Positions 1 to 7,853 of a DNA stretch of 64,000 nucleotides are shown here, piece after piece (position 1 is the stretch's first letter; each line of letters opens with the position of its first letter). Below the pieces are notes generated by a model that was not told the origin of the DNA, did no database searches, and saw only the letters and a program-made list of their open reading frames with translations. The DNA is from Pedobacter zeaxanthinifaciens. GTDB lineage: Bacteria; Bacteroidota; Bacteroidia; Sphingobacteriales; Sphingobacteriaceae. The stretch lies in assembly GCF_003313335.1 (NCBI RefSeq), contig NZ_QMHP01000007.1, positions 1-64,000 on the forward strand. The letters run 5' to 3'. The position numbers and the translations under genes were made by a program.

Positions 1-6
1 TACTGA

Positions 7-705
7 ACAGTTTGGAACGTACAGGGATGGATAGTATTTCCGAAATACACACAAACTCAATATTTACTAAAAAAATATAAAGATAAGCTAGAAAGTACCC
101 CTTATTGGGTATTAGATTTAAGCAACAATAGCGGTGGAGATTACAGTATTGGCTTACAATTAATAGATTATCTCTATACAAAACCTATTTTAAAATACAA
201 CGCAGAAATGCGAATGACCCCATCAAATTTTGAAAAATGGTATCAATTTATAGCAGATTATTATGAGAATGCAGATACCAAAACCAAACAAACGCTTGAT
301 GAGCGAATGCGTAAAATGAAAGCGCACTATGGCGAACTCTATAATGAAAGTGGAACACAGACAGACACTTTAAGAATTGATAAGGCAAAAGCTAATCCTA
401 AAAAAGTAGCGTTACTAATTAATAAAAATACAGTAAGTAGTGGCGAACTTTTTACGATGCTGGCAAGGCAAAGCGATAAAGTAACAGTAATGGGCACAAA
501 TTCAGGTGGAATGATGGACTATGGCAATGTGGTGACTTACAAAACAACGTATCCAACCATAAGAGTGCAGTTGCCTACAAATCGACAGTTATGGCTTAAC
601 ACTAATTTTTCAGTAGACAAAGAAGGCTTAAAACCGGACATTTATTTAAAAGGGAATAATTGGATAGAACAAGCTGAGAAATTAATAACAGAAAAAAAAC
701 CGTAG
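7..705 (+). CDS. S41-family (C-terminal processing) peptidase, 3' part only
   Basis: The reading frame is open from position 7, after an in-frame TGA at 4-6, to the stop at 705. It contains the S41 hallmarks in order: a strand ending LDLSNNSGGD, then VALLINKNTVSSGE with the presumed catalytic serine in the SSGE turn, then GTNSGGMMDYGNV and a GLKPDIYL tail. S41 proteins are normally over 400 residues, so at most the C-terminal half is here. No ATG lies in frame before position 208, which falls inside the domain, so 208 is unlikely to be the true start. Either the gene begins left of the window and has a frameshift or nonsense mutation near its edge, or the sequence has an error there. Cell-envelope protein turnover is the usual role of the family; the substrate is unknown. 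Confidence 0.75.
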   Translation, partial: TVWNVQGWIVFPKYTQTQYLLKKYKDKLESTPYWVLDLSNNSGGDYSIGLQLIDYLYTKPILKYNAEMRMTPSNFEKWYQFIADYYENADTKTKQTLDERMRKMKAHYGELYNESGTQTDTLRIDKAKANPKKVALLINKNTVSSGELFTMLARQSDKVTVMGTNSGGMMDYGNVVTYKTTYPTIRVQLPTNRQLWLNTNFSVDKEGLKPDIYLKGNNWIEQAEKLITEKKP

Positions 706-737
706 TTATCGATTGAATTTTGTGTTGAAGCCCTAAT

Positions 738-765
738 GCAAAGCCGAAACGTTACCAGCAATTTT
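738..765 (+). other. attC-like right half-site after the peptidase gene
   Basis: The segment reads GCAAAGCCGAAACGTTACC followed by AGCAATTTT. It resembles the inner arm and end of the hairpin element at 62911-63046, which on the minus strand reads GCAAAGCCCGAAACCGTTAT. Related boxes (AAGCCG, then a spacer, then an A-rich stretch and TTAGC or TTACC) follow genes at 1810-1830, 2172-2200 and 3593-3622. No convincing left arm could be found, so this is tentative. Confidence 0.35.
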
Positions 766-834
766 ATGATGACGGACCCTCGAAAATAAAAATGAGCGAA
801 GCCAATTTTTTAATATTAAAGCTTTAACAACATT

Positions 835-1815
835 ATGAAACAACAGCATTTCCAGATAAATCAAAATCAAATAAAAGCAGTTTTATTTGGTGTTGCAGTT
901 GGAGATGCGCTTGGAGTACCAGTAGAATTTAAAAGCAGACAGGCTATCAGCGAAAATCCTGTTACTGATATGATTGGTTACGGAACTTACAATTTACCCC
1001 CAGGAACTTTTTCTGACGATAGTTCGCTTACGTTCTGCCTCGCTGAAGCTTTGACATCCAAGTTTAACCTAAACACAATCGGTCAAAATTTTGTAAAGTG
1101 GTGCTATGATAATTATTGGACTCCCAGAGGTGATGTCTTCGATATTGGCATCGCCACTCGACAAGCAATTGACCGTCTTGCAAGAGGCGAACGACCAGAT
1201 TTAGCCGGAGGCTTTAAGGTGTCTTCAAATGGGAATGGCTCCCTAATGAGAATTTCACCTTTGCTTTTTTATTTGTTGGACAAGCCAATAGATGAACGCT
1301 ACGAAATAACCAAACAAGTATCTTCAATTACTCACGGACATATTAGGTCTGTAATTGCTTGCTTTTATTACCTTGAGTATGCCAGACAGCTTTTTGAACG
1401 AAAGGACAAATTTGAAATTTATAAAAACCTGCAAACGGTAATTTCAGATTTCCTTAATTCATTAGCAATAAGTGCAACAGAGATTGCATTGTTTGACCGT
1501 TTACTGAAACAAGATATAAACGACTTAACAGAGGAAAGTATTTTTAGCAGTGGTTATGTATTGCATACGCTCGAAGCAAGCATCTGGTGTTTGCTTACAA
1601 CTGACAATTACAAGGATGCTGTTTTGAAAGCGGTAAATTTAGGCGAAGACACAGACACTACGGGAGCAGTTACGGGCGCACTCGCTGGACTTCTTTACGG
1701 ACTTGATAGTATTCCAACAAATTGGTTAACACAAATAGCAAGATATAACGACATTGAAGAACTTTCGGAACGGTTAGCCGAGCATCTTGCTAGTGAGCAA
1801 CGAAGAAGCCGTTAA
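835..1815 (+). CDS. ADP-ribosylglycohydrolase family protein
   Basis: 326 residues, the usual size for the DraG/ADP-ribosylglycohydrolase fold. The N-terminal FGVAVGDALGVPVEF (18-32), the metal-binding SDDSS (60-64), the central THGH segment, and the C-terminal GEDTDTTGA (270-278) are the family signatures and include the acidic ligands of the di-magnesium centre. Members remove ADP-ribose from proteins, nucleic acids or small molecules; the substrate here cannot be told. No ADP-ribosyltransferase or nitrogenase gene is nearby, so classical DraG function is unlikely. The gene sits alone between two attC-like half-sites, which suggests an acquired unit. Confidence 0.9.
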   Translation: MKQQHFQINQNQIKAVLFGVAVGDALGVPVEFKSRQAISENPVTDMIGYGTYNLPPGTFSDDSSLTFCLAEALTSKFNLNTIGQNFVKWCYDNYWTPRGDVFDIGIATRQAIDRLARGERPDLAGGFKVSSNGNGSLMRISPLLFYLLDKPIDERYEITKQVSSITHGHIRSVIACFYYLEYARQLFERKDKFEIYKNLQTVISDFLNSLAISATEIALFDRLLKQDINDLTEESIFSSGYVLHTLEASIWCLLTTDNYKDAVLKAVNLGEDTDTTGAVTGALAGLLYGLDSIPTNWLTQIARYNDIEELSERLAEHLASEQRRSR

Positions 1816-1830
1816 ACATTAGCAACAATA
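1810..1830 (+). other. attC-like half-site after the ADP-ribosylglycohydrolase gene
   Basis: AAGCCGTTAAACATTAGCAA overlaps the stop codon of the preceding gene. It follows the same pattern as the half-site at 738-765 and as boxes at 2172-2200 and 3593-3622. The last codons of the following gene contain GGTTGCTAG (about 2131-2139), which could pair with the TTAGCAAC part here, as expected for a unit with its own inverted ends. Tentative. Confidence 0.3.
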
Positions 1831-1881
1831 ATCTCTGGCTAAAACCTATCTTTAAACTAACAATATACTCTCCTACTAATA

Positions 1882-2157
1882 ATGACAGTCGAAAATAGAA
1901 ATGCTTTATTGACAACATTGTTTTACAGCATATCAGTGTCAGCAATTGTGCTAATGAATAATTCTGCCCAATTCAAATCCGGACCTTGTACTCCAGGCTT
2001 AGATTTATTATCGTTCTTCCTTTTAGGGCCAATAAGTATAGTGCTTTTAATCAAAAATGGGCTCTCGGCATTCTGCTACGAAAAACAAACCAAACAATCA
2101 TTCCTTATCCACGTATTTGCATTAACCATTTGGTTGCTAGTATTATTTTTAAACTAA
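1882..2157 (+). CDS. Small membrane protein of unknown function
   Basis: 91 residues. Three hydrophobic stretches are visible: about 8-25, 41-57 (LLSFFLLGPISIVLLI) and 74-90 (FLIHVFALTIWLLVLFL). A short charged loop (YEKQTKQS) lies before the last. There is no signal-peptide cleavage motif and no recognised catalytic residue. It is probably an inner-membrane protein; no function can be assigned. The gene is alone on the + strand within the cassette-like left region. Confidence 0.6.
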   Translation: MTVENRNALLTTLFYSISVSAIVLMNNSAQFKSGPCTPGLDLLSFFLLGPISIVLLIKNGLSAFCYEKQTKQSFLIHVFALTIWLLVLFLN

Positions 2158-2196
2158 ATCCAACAAGCCCGCTAAATCCTTATTTAAAATGTTACC

Positions 2197-2892
2197 ATGC
2201 TCCAAAAAACTAAGTTTGCAGTAGCAACACTCGCCATCATTTTTTTATTGGGCTGCAACGCAACAAACCAAAGTGCAGAAGATTGGAAATCCATCACCAT
2301 TGGTTATTATGTATTTGATTTTCCGGGCGATTTTGAATTGATTACTGAAAAAGGTATTGACTCCTATGTCGGTAAAATTAAAAATGACAGTATGCAGTTT
2401 GCTTTCGATTTTGGCATGTATACAAATAGTCTGGAAAAGTCCCCCGAAGAATATCTGCAAAACGGAAGTTGGCGTGAGGATCTTAGTTTAAGATTTATGG
2501 AAGATGGCGTTACGTACAACCAAAATACACTGCCAAAGGTAAAAGTTTTACTGATCCGCCCTGCTACTTTAAAAGACAGCTTGCTGGGAAAAGGCTGCGA
2601 TTACGTTGCAAACTGCCAATATGCAGCTACGCAATTTAACCACCCTATTTATTTACCAAATGAAATTAAGCAGCTAAATTTCCTGATTGACACGGTGGAT
2701 CATCACTACAAAAAAATAGTGTGGACAAAAGCGCCAATAAAAGGTGCCGCCTCAATTTATTTAAAGAAGTTGAACAGCGATAACTTAAACGCACAAAGTT
2801 TGGCCCTATCAATGTACAGCGGCTCATTAACTGCCAAGCAACAAGAAATGGCTTTAAAAATTTTTAAATCTGTACGTGTGAAAAATAAATAA
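2197..2892 (+). CDS. Putative lipoprotein of unknown function
   Basis: 231 residues beginning with a type II signal peptide: a hydrophobic core (FAVATLAIIFLLG) ends in a lipobox with cysteine 20. The mature part has the mixed strand/helix pattern of small periplasmic beta-sandwich or PsbP/DUF1795-like proteins (IGYYVFDFPGDFELITEKGIDSYVG at the start, MALKIFKSVRVK at the end). Such proteins often have a 'pulled from a fatty-acid-like pocket' fold, but this is only an impression. The start ATG lies immediately after an attC-like box. The next lipoprotein gene starts 17 bp downstream, so the two may be co-transcribed. Confidence 0.7.
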   Translation: MLQKTKFAVATLAIIFLLGCNATNQSAEDWKSITIGYYVFDFPGDFELITEKGIDSYVGKIKNDSMQFAFDFGMYTNSLEKSPEEYLQNGSWREDLSLRFMEDGVTYNQNTLPKVKVLLIRPATLKDSLLGKGCDYVANCQYAATQFNHPIYLPNEIKQLNFLIDTVDHHYKKIVWTKAPIKGAASIYLKKLNSDNLNAQSLALSMYSGSLTAKQQEMALKIFKSVRVKNK

Positions 2893-2909
2893 TAGCCCTA
2901 ATTTAGGAT

Positions 2910-3605
2910 ATGAGATCTATCCTAGTTTTAATTTTATTTGGATTAACAGCTTGCGGAAGATTACAAAAACCAATTGAACAATCGCAACCAAATACTGGCG
3001 AAACACAAGAATCAAAAACAAGTCTAAAAACCGACAGCGTTTACGCTTTTAAATTAAGAATTGACACATTGCATGAAATCACTATTAAAAGAGAATATGT
3101 GAACCATTCAAATTACCATCAAACCTTCTATCTGAATAATGAAAAAATATATACAGACACGACCAACTATCTTGTCGACAGTAGCAAATACAGCAAGGTA
3201 ATTGCCGAAAATGGCAATGTTCTACTTTTTATGGAATGTGATGGGCGACCAAACTTAGATTACATATCCGCTTATGCCATTGATATCAAAAACAAAAAAA
3301 TGACTTATCTGTCTTCAAGCGTTTTCAATGATAGGCCGGGAGGCAAAACCAAACCTTTTACTGACATTGATGGAGATGGATTTTTGGAATACGGTGGTTT
3401 CGACTTATCGGAAATGCACCCACACCCGGATTCTATGTACTACAATCCTTCTAAATTTTACGAAATCAAAAAAGGCAGGCTGCTTTTCGACAGCCTACTC
3501 ACTAAAAAAGAAGATATAAAGGAGAATGGAATTTACTTGGCTCAACCGCTTGATAAATACGGCAATTGCTGTCAGGTAATAAAAAAGCCGAAGTACAAAC
3601 GCTAG
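2910..3605 (+). CDS. Putative lipoprotein with a calcium-loop-like DxDGDG motif
   Basis: 231 residues. The signal peptide ends in LTAC, giving lipidated cysteine 15, followed by a polar linker rich in Q, T, E and K. A segment with DIDGDGFLE (152-160) matches the DxDxDG calcium-binding loop seen in EF-hand and FG-GAP/VCBS-like repeats; only one such loop is present. Histidines and aspartates follow (HPHPDS). The function is unknown. It is likely surface-exposed or periplasmic and may be expressed with the lipoprotein just upstream. Confidence 0.65.
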   Translation: MRSILVLILFGLTACGRLQKPIEQSQPNTGETQESKTSLKTDSVYAFKLRIDTLHEITIKREYVNHSNYHQTFYLNNEKIYTDTTNYLVDSSKYSKVIAENGNVLLFMECDGRPNLDYISAYAIDIKNKKMTYLSSSVFNDRPGGKTKPFTDIDGDGFLEYGGFDLSEMHPHPDSMYYNPSKFYEIKKGRLLFDSLLTKKEDIKENGIYLAQPLDKYGNCCQVIKKPKYKR

Positions 3606-3649
3606 TCAAACCATTAGCTACTATTAGAATAAAACACCTACTAAAAGAA

Positions 3650-4183
3650 ATGAAAAACTTACCATTATCGGATTTTCCTACTATCATTACAGAAAGATTA
3701 ATAATTCGACAGCCAACGCTGAGTGATATCCAAGAAATATTTTTGCTTAGATCTAACTCCGCTGTAAATAAATATCTTAACCGCAAGCCCGATGATACAC
3801 CGGAAGAAACCTTAAACTTTTTTAACAAGGTTAATGAGAACTTCGAAAGTAAAATAGGAATTTATTGGTCAATTATGCAAAAACTTGACGATAAAGTGTT
3901 GGGAACAATCTGTCTGTTCGATTTTTCAGATCAGCATAAAAAATGTGAAGTAGGATATGAACTCCTACCTAACTATCAACGCAATGGAATAATGACCGAA
4001 GCACTAAGGGCAGTGACTAAATTCGTTTTTGAAACATTAAATTACGACACGATTGAGGCTTTTACACATAAAAAAAATCGGCGTTCCATTGACCTTCTTT
4101 TAAAATTGAATTTTAAAGAAACCGACGGGATAGAACTTAACAACGCTAACATAAAGATGTACCAATTACCCCGCCATTTATAA
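3650..4183 (+). CDS. GNAT-family N-acetyltransferase (RimJ/RimL-like)
   Basis: 177 residues from the ATG at 3650. The frame is open further upstream (to 3566), but that part overlaps the preceding gene and an attC-like box, and homologues of this type begin near TERLIIRQPTLSDI. Visible features are the N-terminal strand ERLIIRQP, then VLGTICLFDF, and the acetyl-CoA loop region EVGYELLPNYQRNGIMTEA, whose Q/R-x-x-G-x-M/A pattern is typical of RimJ/RimL-type enzymes. The C-terminal NRRSIDLLLKLNF is also standard. The acceptor could be a protein N-terminus, amino acid or antibiotic. Confidence 0.88.
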   Translation: MKNLPLSDFPTIITERLIIRQPTLSDIQEIFLLRSNSAVNKYLNRKPDDTPEETLNFFNKVNENFESKIGIYWSIMQKLDDKVLGTICLFDFSDQHKKCEVGYELLPNYQRNGIMTEALRAVTKFVFETLNYDTIEAFTHKKNRRSIDLLLKLNFKETDGIELNNANIKMYQLPRHL

Positions 4184-4352
4184 TACTTCTAATTATCTGA
4201 GAAAATCTGCATAAGACAAATAGCTATTCAAACCAAATACCTAGTCATTTTCTAAATTTTGATTTTTATTTCATATTAATTAATTTGGGGAAGCCATTTC
4301 CTCCCGTTACGCTCCTTTACATCATCTTTAAGAACCATAACCAACAAACATC

Positions 4353-5261
4353 ATGAAAAAAACTGATTGCGAAATCTGCGATCAAAAAGAATTGCCATTG
4401 AATGATACCATTAAAATTGATGGTAAAGTATATTGTGCAAATTGCCTTGAAACGCATTTCCCCGACCAAACTATGCTTGCAGGAAAGAAAATTGAGAAAG
4501 AAGTTGACCCAACAATTTGCGCATCATGTGCAAAAGACTTTGGCGAACAAGAACTTCAAAAAATTTCTACCTATCCTGTTTGTCAACAATGTGAAATCGA
4601 CATTAAAGAGAGAGTCTTTCCACTATGGGTTAAGCTATTTTTTATAGCTGTTTTATTAATAGTAGCAATATCATTTGCTTGGAATTGGAAATATTACAGT
4701 GCTTATTCCAATATCAAAAAATCAAATGAGTATATGCAATCTGCCAATTATGGTAAAGCAACTGCCCTAATGCAGCTAGCAAGCGAAAAAGTTCCAGAGG
4801 TGGAAGATATCAAATCATTAGCAACTTATTTTAAAGGATTAGATTTAATGTCAAGAGATAAAAGTACTGAAGCTCTTGTTGAATTTGAGAAACTCAAAGA
4901 CAAGCTTCCTCCAGATTATAATCTTAAACCATTAATCATTCAAGCTAGAGTAGGTTCATCTTTCGACCGAAAAGACTATGAAGGATTTTTGGAGGCAAGC
5001 AAAGAAAACTTGGCACTAGATTCAACTCAAGCAATATCTTTAACTTCAGTTGCATCTGCTTATGCATGTTTATACGCCCAACAAGGTAAATTGGAAGATA
5101 AATTGAAAGCAGTTAGTTATCTTGATAGAGCAAAAAAAATAGACAGCAATAGCAAAGAAATGAAAGACTATTACAATATGGTTGAATATAGGCTTTATAG
5201 TCGTAAAGTCATCAAAAGAAGCGATTTCATTAAACAATTTCCAAACGGTTGGACCAAATAA
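4353..5261 (+). CDS. Membrane-anchored zinc-ribbon/TPR-like protein
   Basis: 302 residues. Two N-terminal CxxC pairs (C6/C9 with C28/C31; C56/C59 with C77/C80) form two probable zinc-ribbon or LIM-like fingers. One transmembrane helix follows at about 91-110. The remainder is helical with the A/Y/G spacing of tetratricopeptide repeats. The topology predicts zinc fingers in the cytoplasm and the TPR-like domain outside, or the reverse. No enzyme motif is seen. It precedes a HEFAH metalloprotease gene by 10 bp, and the two probably act together, for example as a sensor or adaptor with a membrane protease (inference). Confidence 0.7.
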   Translation: MKKTDCEICDQKELPLNDTIKIDGKVYCANCLETHFPDQTMLAGKKIEKEVDPTICASCAKDFGEQELQKISTYPVCQQCEIDIKERVFPLWVKLFFIAVLLIVAISFAWNWKYYSAYSNIKKSNEYMQSANYGKATALMQLASEKVPEVEDIKSLATYFKGLDLMSRDKSTEALVEFEKLKDKLPPDYNLKPLIIQARVGSSFDRKDYEGFLEASKENLALDSTQAISLTSVASAYACLYAQQGKLEDKLKAVSYLDRAKKIDSNSKEMKDYYNMVEYRLYSRKVIKRSDFIKQFPNGWTK

Positions 5262-5271
5262 ATCTATTACT

Positions 5272-5799
5272 ATGTTTTTTATACCCGGCGAATTAATTTC
5301 AATTGTAACTTTTCCAGGCGTTATTGTGCATGAATTTGCACACATGCTTTTTTGCAAAATTAGAAAAGTAGCTGTATTTGACGCTTGCTATTTCAGAGTG
5401 GGAAATCCAGCAGGTTACGTAATCCATGAAAACACTAACAATTTCACGAGTACATTTTTAGTAGCTATGGGGCCTTTTATAGTTAATACGGCACTCTGTT
5501 TACTTATTTGTTTACCAGCTTATATGCCTATGGAGTTCTTTGGTATTCAACACCCACTCTCGTATTTTTTGATTTGGTTAGGGGTATCCATAGGAATGCA
5601 TGCAATCCCCTCTAATCAGGATGCCAATAATGTTTATCAACAAGCTAAGGAGCAACTTAAAAAAAAGAATCTATTAGCCATTATATCTTTCCCACTTATT
5701 GGACTTATTTACATTTTTAACCTGCTTCGATTTTTTTGGGCTGATGTAATTTACGGAGTTGCTATTGGCATCGGTATTCCTAAATTAATTTTTGGCTAG
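5272..5799 (+). CDS. Membrane zinc metalloprotease, M50/DUF3267-like (HEFAH)
   Basis: 175 residues from the ATG at 5272. An upstream extension to 5182 would overlap the previous gene by 80 bp and is unlikely. HEFAH at residues 20-24 is an HExxH zinc signature placed in a hydrophobic helix. About four further hydrophobic segments follow, and an IPSNQDANN segment could supply a third, acidic ligand as in membrane-embedded M50-type enzymes. It is very small for a site-2 protease and resembles minimal 'putative zincin' membrane proteins. The substrate is unknown; the zinc-ribbon/TPR gene just upstream is the natural partner. Confidence 0.75.
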   Translation: MFFIPGELISIVTFPGVIVHEFAHMLFCKIRKVAVFDACYFRVGNPAGYVIHENTNNFTSTFLVAMGPFIVNTALCLLICLPAYMPMEFFGIQHPLSYFLIWLGVSIGMHAIPSNQDANNVYQQAKEQLKKKNLLAIISFPLIGLIYIFNLLRFFWADVIYGVAIGIGIPKLIFG

Positions 5800-5848
5800 G
5801 TTATCATTTAAACGAATCCCCTCACCAAAAAAATCTTTAAAAAAGAAA

Positions 5849-5877
5849 CGGGGACTCGGCATACCACCTTGTCCCCG
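5849..5877. other. Short GC-rich hairpin in an intergenic region
   Basis: CGGGGAC (5849-5855) and GTCCCCG (5871-5877) can form a 7-bp stem in an otherwise AT-rich spacer downstream of the metalloprotease gene. It lacks a T-run on either strand, so it is not a standard terminator. Confidence 0.4.
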
Positions 5878-5972
5878 CCATCTAAATTAACGCTCTCAGA
5901 TATATAAACTCATTTGAATTACCTTTATTGCATGAGCAGAAAAATTTTTTCATTTTCTAAAAACCGTACCAA

Positions 5973-6006
5973 AGCAAAAGCCCCGAACTAGGTCCGAGGC
6001 TTTGCT
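5973..6006 (-). terminator. Probable terminator of the fasciclin gene
   Basis: Imperfect inverted repeat: AGCAAAAGCCCCG (5973-5985) and CGAGGCTTTGCT (5995-6006). On the minus strand the hairpin is followed by a moderately T-rich stretch. It lies 24 bp beyond the fasciclin stop codon. Confidence 0.55.
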
Positions 6007-6029
6007 ATATAACAATCAAAAATGAAAAA

Positions 6030-6602
6030 CTATGGCATTAACACAGTGTCAATTACGTGGATTACGCCATTAGATTGGTTTACGTCAGCGATAGTGATTT
6101 TAGCATCATTACCTTTTGCATCTCTTACGTATAAATCTTTACCTTTTGACCAAAAAGTAAGGTTTTCGCCTTGTACGGTTTTCATTGTTGCTTTACCGTT
6201 TCCTTTTTTAACTGCAGCCCAAACCGCTTTAGAGCTATAGTTTCCTGCCAATACGTGGTAAGTTAAAATTTTGGTTAACATTGCTTTGTTTTCTGGTTTA
6301 ACCAAAGTTTCTACTGTGCCTTTTGGCAATTTGTCAAATGCAGCATTAGTTGGTGCAAATACAGTGAAAGGACCTTTTGATGATAACGTTTCTACCAAAC
6401 CTGCTGCTTTTACTGCTGCAACTAAAGTAGTGTGATCTTTAGAGTTAACTGCGTTTTCCACAATGTTTTTTGTAGGGTACATTGGAGCTCCGCCAACCAT
6501 TACTGTTTTTTGTTTTGACATTTGAGCCGAAGCGTCATTTCCTACAAACATTACTGCTAATGACAATGCGCCTAGGGCTACAATTTTTGATAACTTTTTC
6601 AT
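6030..6602 (-). CDS. Secreted fasciclin (FAS1) domain protein
   Basis: 190 residues. A signal peptide (KKLSKIVALGALSLAVMFVG, cleavage likely after ASA) is followed by one complete FAS1 domain of about 135 residues. The domain has the H1-type motif GPFTVFAPTNAAFDKLP, then ILTYHVLAG, and the H2-type ending NGVIHVIDTVLMP. FAS1 proteins act in adhesion or, in small secreted forms, in stress-related surface functions. It lies beside msrB and an ECF sigma/RskA-like anti-sigma pair. In Mycobacterium, SigK/RskA controls the fasciclin proteins MPT70/MPT83, so control by the nearby sigma factor is a reasonable inference. Confidence 0.93.
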   Translation of the reverse strand: MKKLSKIVALGALSLAVMFVGNDASAQMSKQKTVMVGGAPMYPTKNIVENAVNSKDHTTLVAAVKAAGLVETLSSKGPFTVFAPTNAAFDKLPKGTVETLVKPENKAMLTKILTYHVLAGNYSSKAVWAAVKKGNGKATMKTVQGENLTFWSKGKDLYVRDAKGNDAKITIADVNQSNGVIHVIDTVLMP

Positions 6603-6676
6603 ACTATTAATTTTTTTGATGGATTAAATTGTTTTCTCACATTTACGGAAACCGATAGTTGCTTGGTTTTTTATTT

Positions 6677-7198
6677 TTAATTTTTTTTGAAGGGATTAGT
6701 TTGATCTGCCTCAAAATCAAGGCTAATAGAATTCATGCAGTATCTTTTTCCCGTTGGCTTAGGGCCATCATCAAATACGTGGCCCAGGTGCGATCCACAT
6801 CTCCCGCACAATACTTCGGTACGTACCATATTATAAGATAAATCTTCCTTGTACACTACGCTACCTTTTGCGCCGGGTTCAAAAAAAGAAGGCCATCCGC
6901 AGCTGCTTTCAAATTTCGAATCTGAACGGAACAGCCTATTACCACAAACCGCACAATAGTAAGTGCCTCGTTGATTAAACGTATTATATTTTCCAGTGAA
7001 TGCTTTTTCCGTAGCACCCTCTCTCGCCACAGCATATAAATCGGGCGATAAAATTTTTTTCCATACGGTGTTGCTCACTTTAATTTTATTGGTTGCCGTA
7101 CGAGAATAATATGGATTTTTGGCCTTCTGCTGTGCAAAAAGGGCAAATGCAGTGCCAACTAACAGGAGCACAAAGCATTGTTTTATTGTTGTCTTCAT
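6677..7198 (-). CDS. msrB: Peptide-methionine (R)-S-oxide reductase
   Basis: 173 residues from the ATG at 7198; an 11-codon upstream extension is possible but would displace the signal peptide. A signal sequence (QCFVLLLVGTAFALFAQ) predicts export, so this form repairs oxidised methionine outside the cytoplasm. MsrB motifs are complete: the zinc-binding CAVC and CGRC pairs, SSCGWPSFFEP, HLGHVFDDGP, and the catalytic cysteine in RYCMNSISLDF. It is divergent from the sigma factor gene and next to the fasciclin gene, consistent with an envelope oxidative-stress set. Confidence 0.95.
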   Translation of the reverse strand: MKTTIKQCFVLLLVGTAFALFAQQKAKNPYYSRTATNKIKVSNTVWKKILSPDLYAVAREGATEKAFTGKYNTFNQRGTYYCAVCGNRLFRSDSKFESSCGWPSFFEPGAKGSVVYKEDLSYNMVRTEVLCGRCGSHLGHVFDDGPKPTGKRYCMNSISLDFEADQTNPFKKN

Positions 7199-7247
7199 TG
7201 CTTTAATTTTATTTTTATTTACGAACTCCAATCAAAAACAGATTTTA

Positions 7248-7281
7248 TTTGTTTCAACTATCATACAATTTTATATTTTTG
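7248..7281 (+). promoter_or_regulatory. Candidate promoter of the ECF sigma/anti-sigma operon
   Basis: TTTG (7248-7251), a 22-bp spacer, and TATTTTTG (7274-7281) match the Bacteroidetes TTTG/TAnnTTTG form. The spacer is slightly long. Transcription would begin near 7288, shortly before the presumed TTG start at 7300. Confidence 0.45.
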
Positions 7282-7299
7282 TCACAAGCAATTTTATTT

Positions 7300-7851
7300 T
7301 TGAACACTCAGGTAAAGCTTTCTGAACAAGAAATTGTTTCGTTATTGCTTCAGCAAGACGAACGAGGATTTAATTATCTCTACGATAATTATTCGGCAGC
7401 GATATATGGGGTTGTTACCAGGGTGGTAGCTTCAAAAGACTATGCCGATGAAGTGATTCAGGATGTTTTTGTAAAAATTTGGAAAAACATCGCTCAGTTC
7501 GACGCAGAGAAGGGCCGTTTATACACTTGGATGATCAACTTGGCACGCAATACGGCCATAGATTATGTGCGATCCAAAGGATTTCAGAACGAACAAAAAA
7601 ACCAAAGTATTCCAGATTTCGTAAATGACAGTAATCAGTACTCAACTACGTCAAATGTTGATCACATTGGGTTGAAAGATGTTTTGGCTCAAATTAAGCA
7701 AGATTGGCGGGAACTGATTGAATTAGCCTATTTTAAAGGTTATACGCAACAAGAAATTGCCGAAAGGCTCGATATTCCAATTGGGACTATCAAAACACGA
7801 ACTAGAAACGCCCTCATTGAATTAAAACGATTGTTAAAAGACTACAGGTAA
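7300..7851 (+). CDS. ECF (sigma-70 family) RNA polymerase sigma factor
   Basis: About 183 residues if read from the TTG at 7300; the frame remains open to a TTG at 7249, but that extension overlaps a promoter-like sequence. No in-frame ATG exists near the domain start. Region 2 is recognisable (FNYLYDNYSAAIYGVV, DYADEVIQDVFVKIWKN, GRLYTWMINLARNTAIDYVR), as is the region 4 helix-turn-helix (GYTQQEIAERLDIPIGTIKTRT). The gene is followed after 2 bp by an RskA-like anti-sigma gene and most likely forms an operon with it. Confidence 0.93.
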   Translation: MNTQVKLSEQEIVSLLLQQDERGFNYLYDNYSAAIYGVVTRVVASKDYADEVIQDVFVKIWKNIAQFDAEKGRLYTWMINLARNTAIDYVRSKGFQNEQKNQSIPDFVNDSNQYSTTSNVDHIGLKDVLAQIKQDWRELIELAYFKGYTQQEIAERLDIPIGTIKTRTRNALIELKRLLKDYR

Positions 7852-7853
7852 AA

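Noticed and set aside
5182..5271. Extension of the HEFAH protease into the preceding gene
   Set aside because: Would overlap a well-supported gene by 80 bp; ATG at 5272 follows its stop directly.
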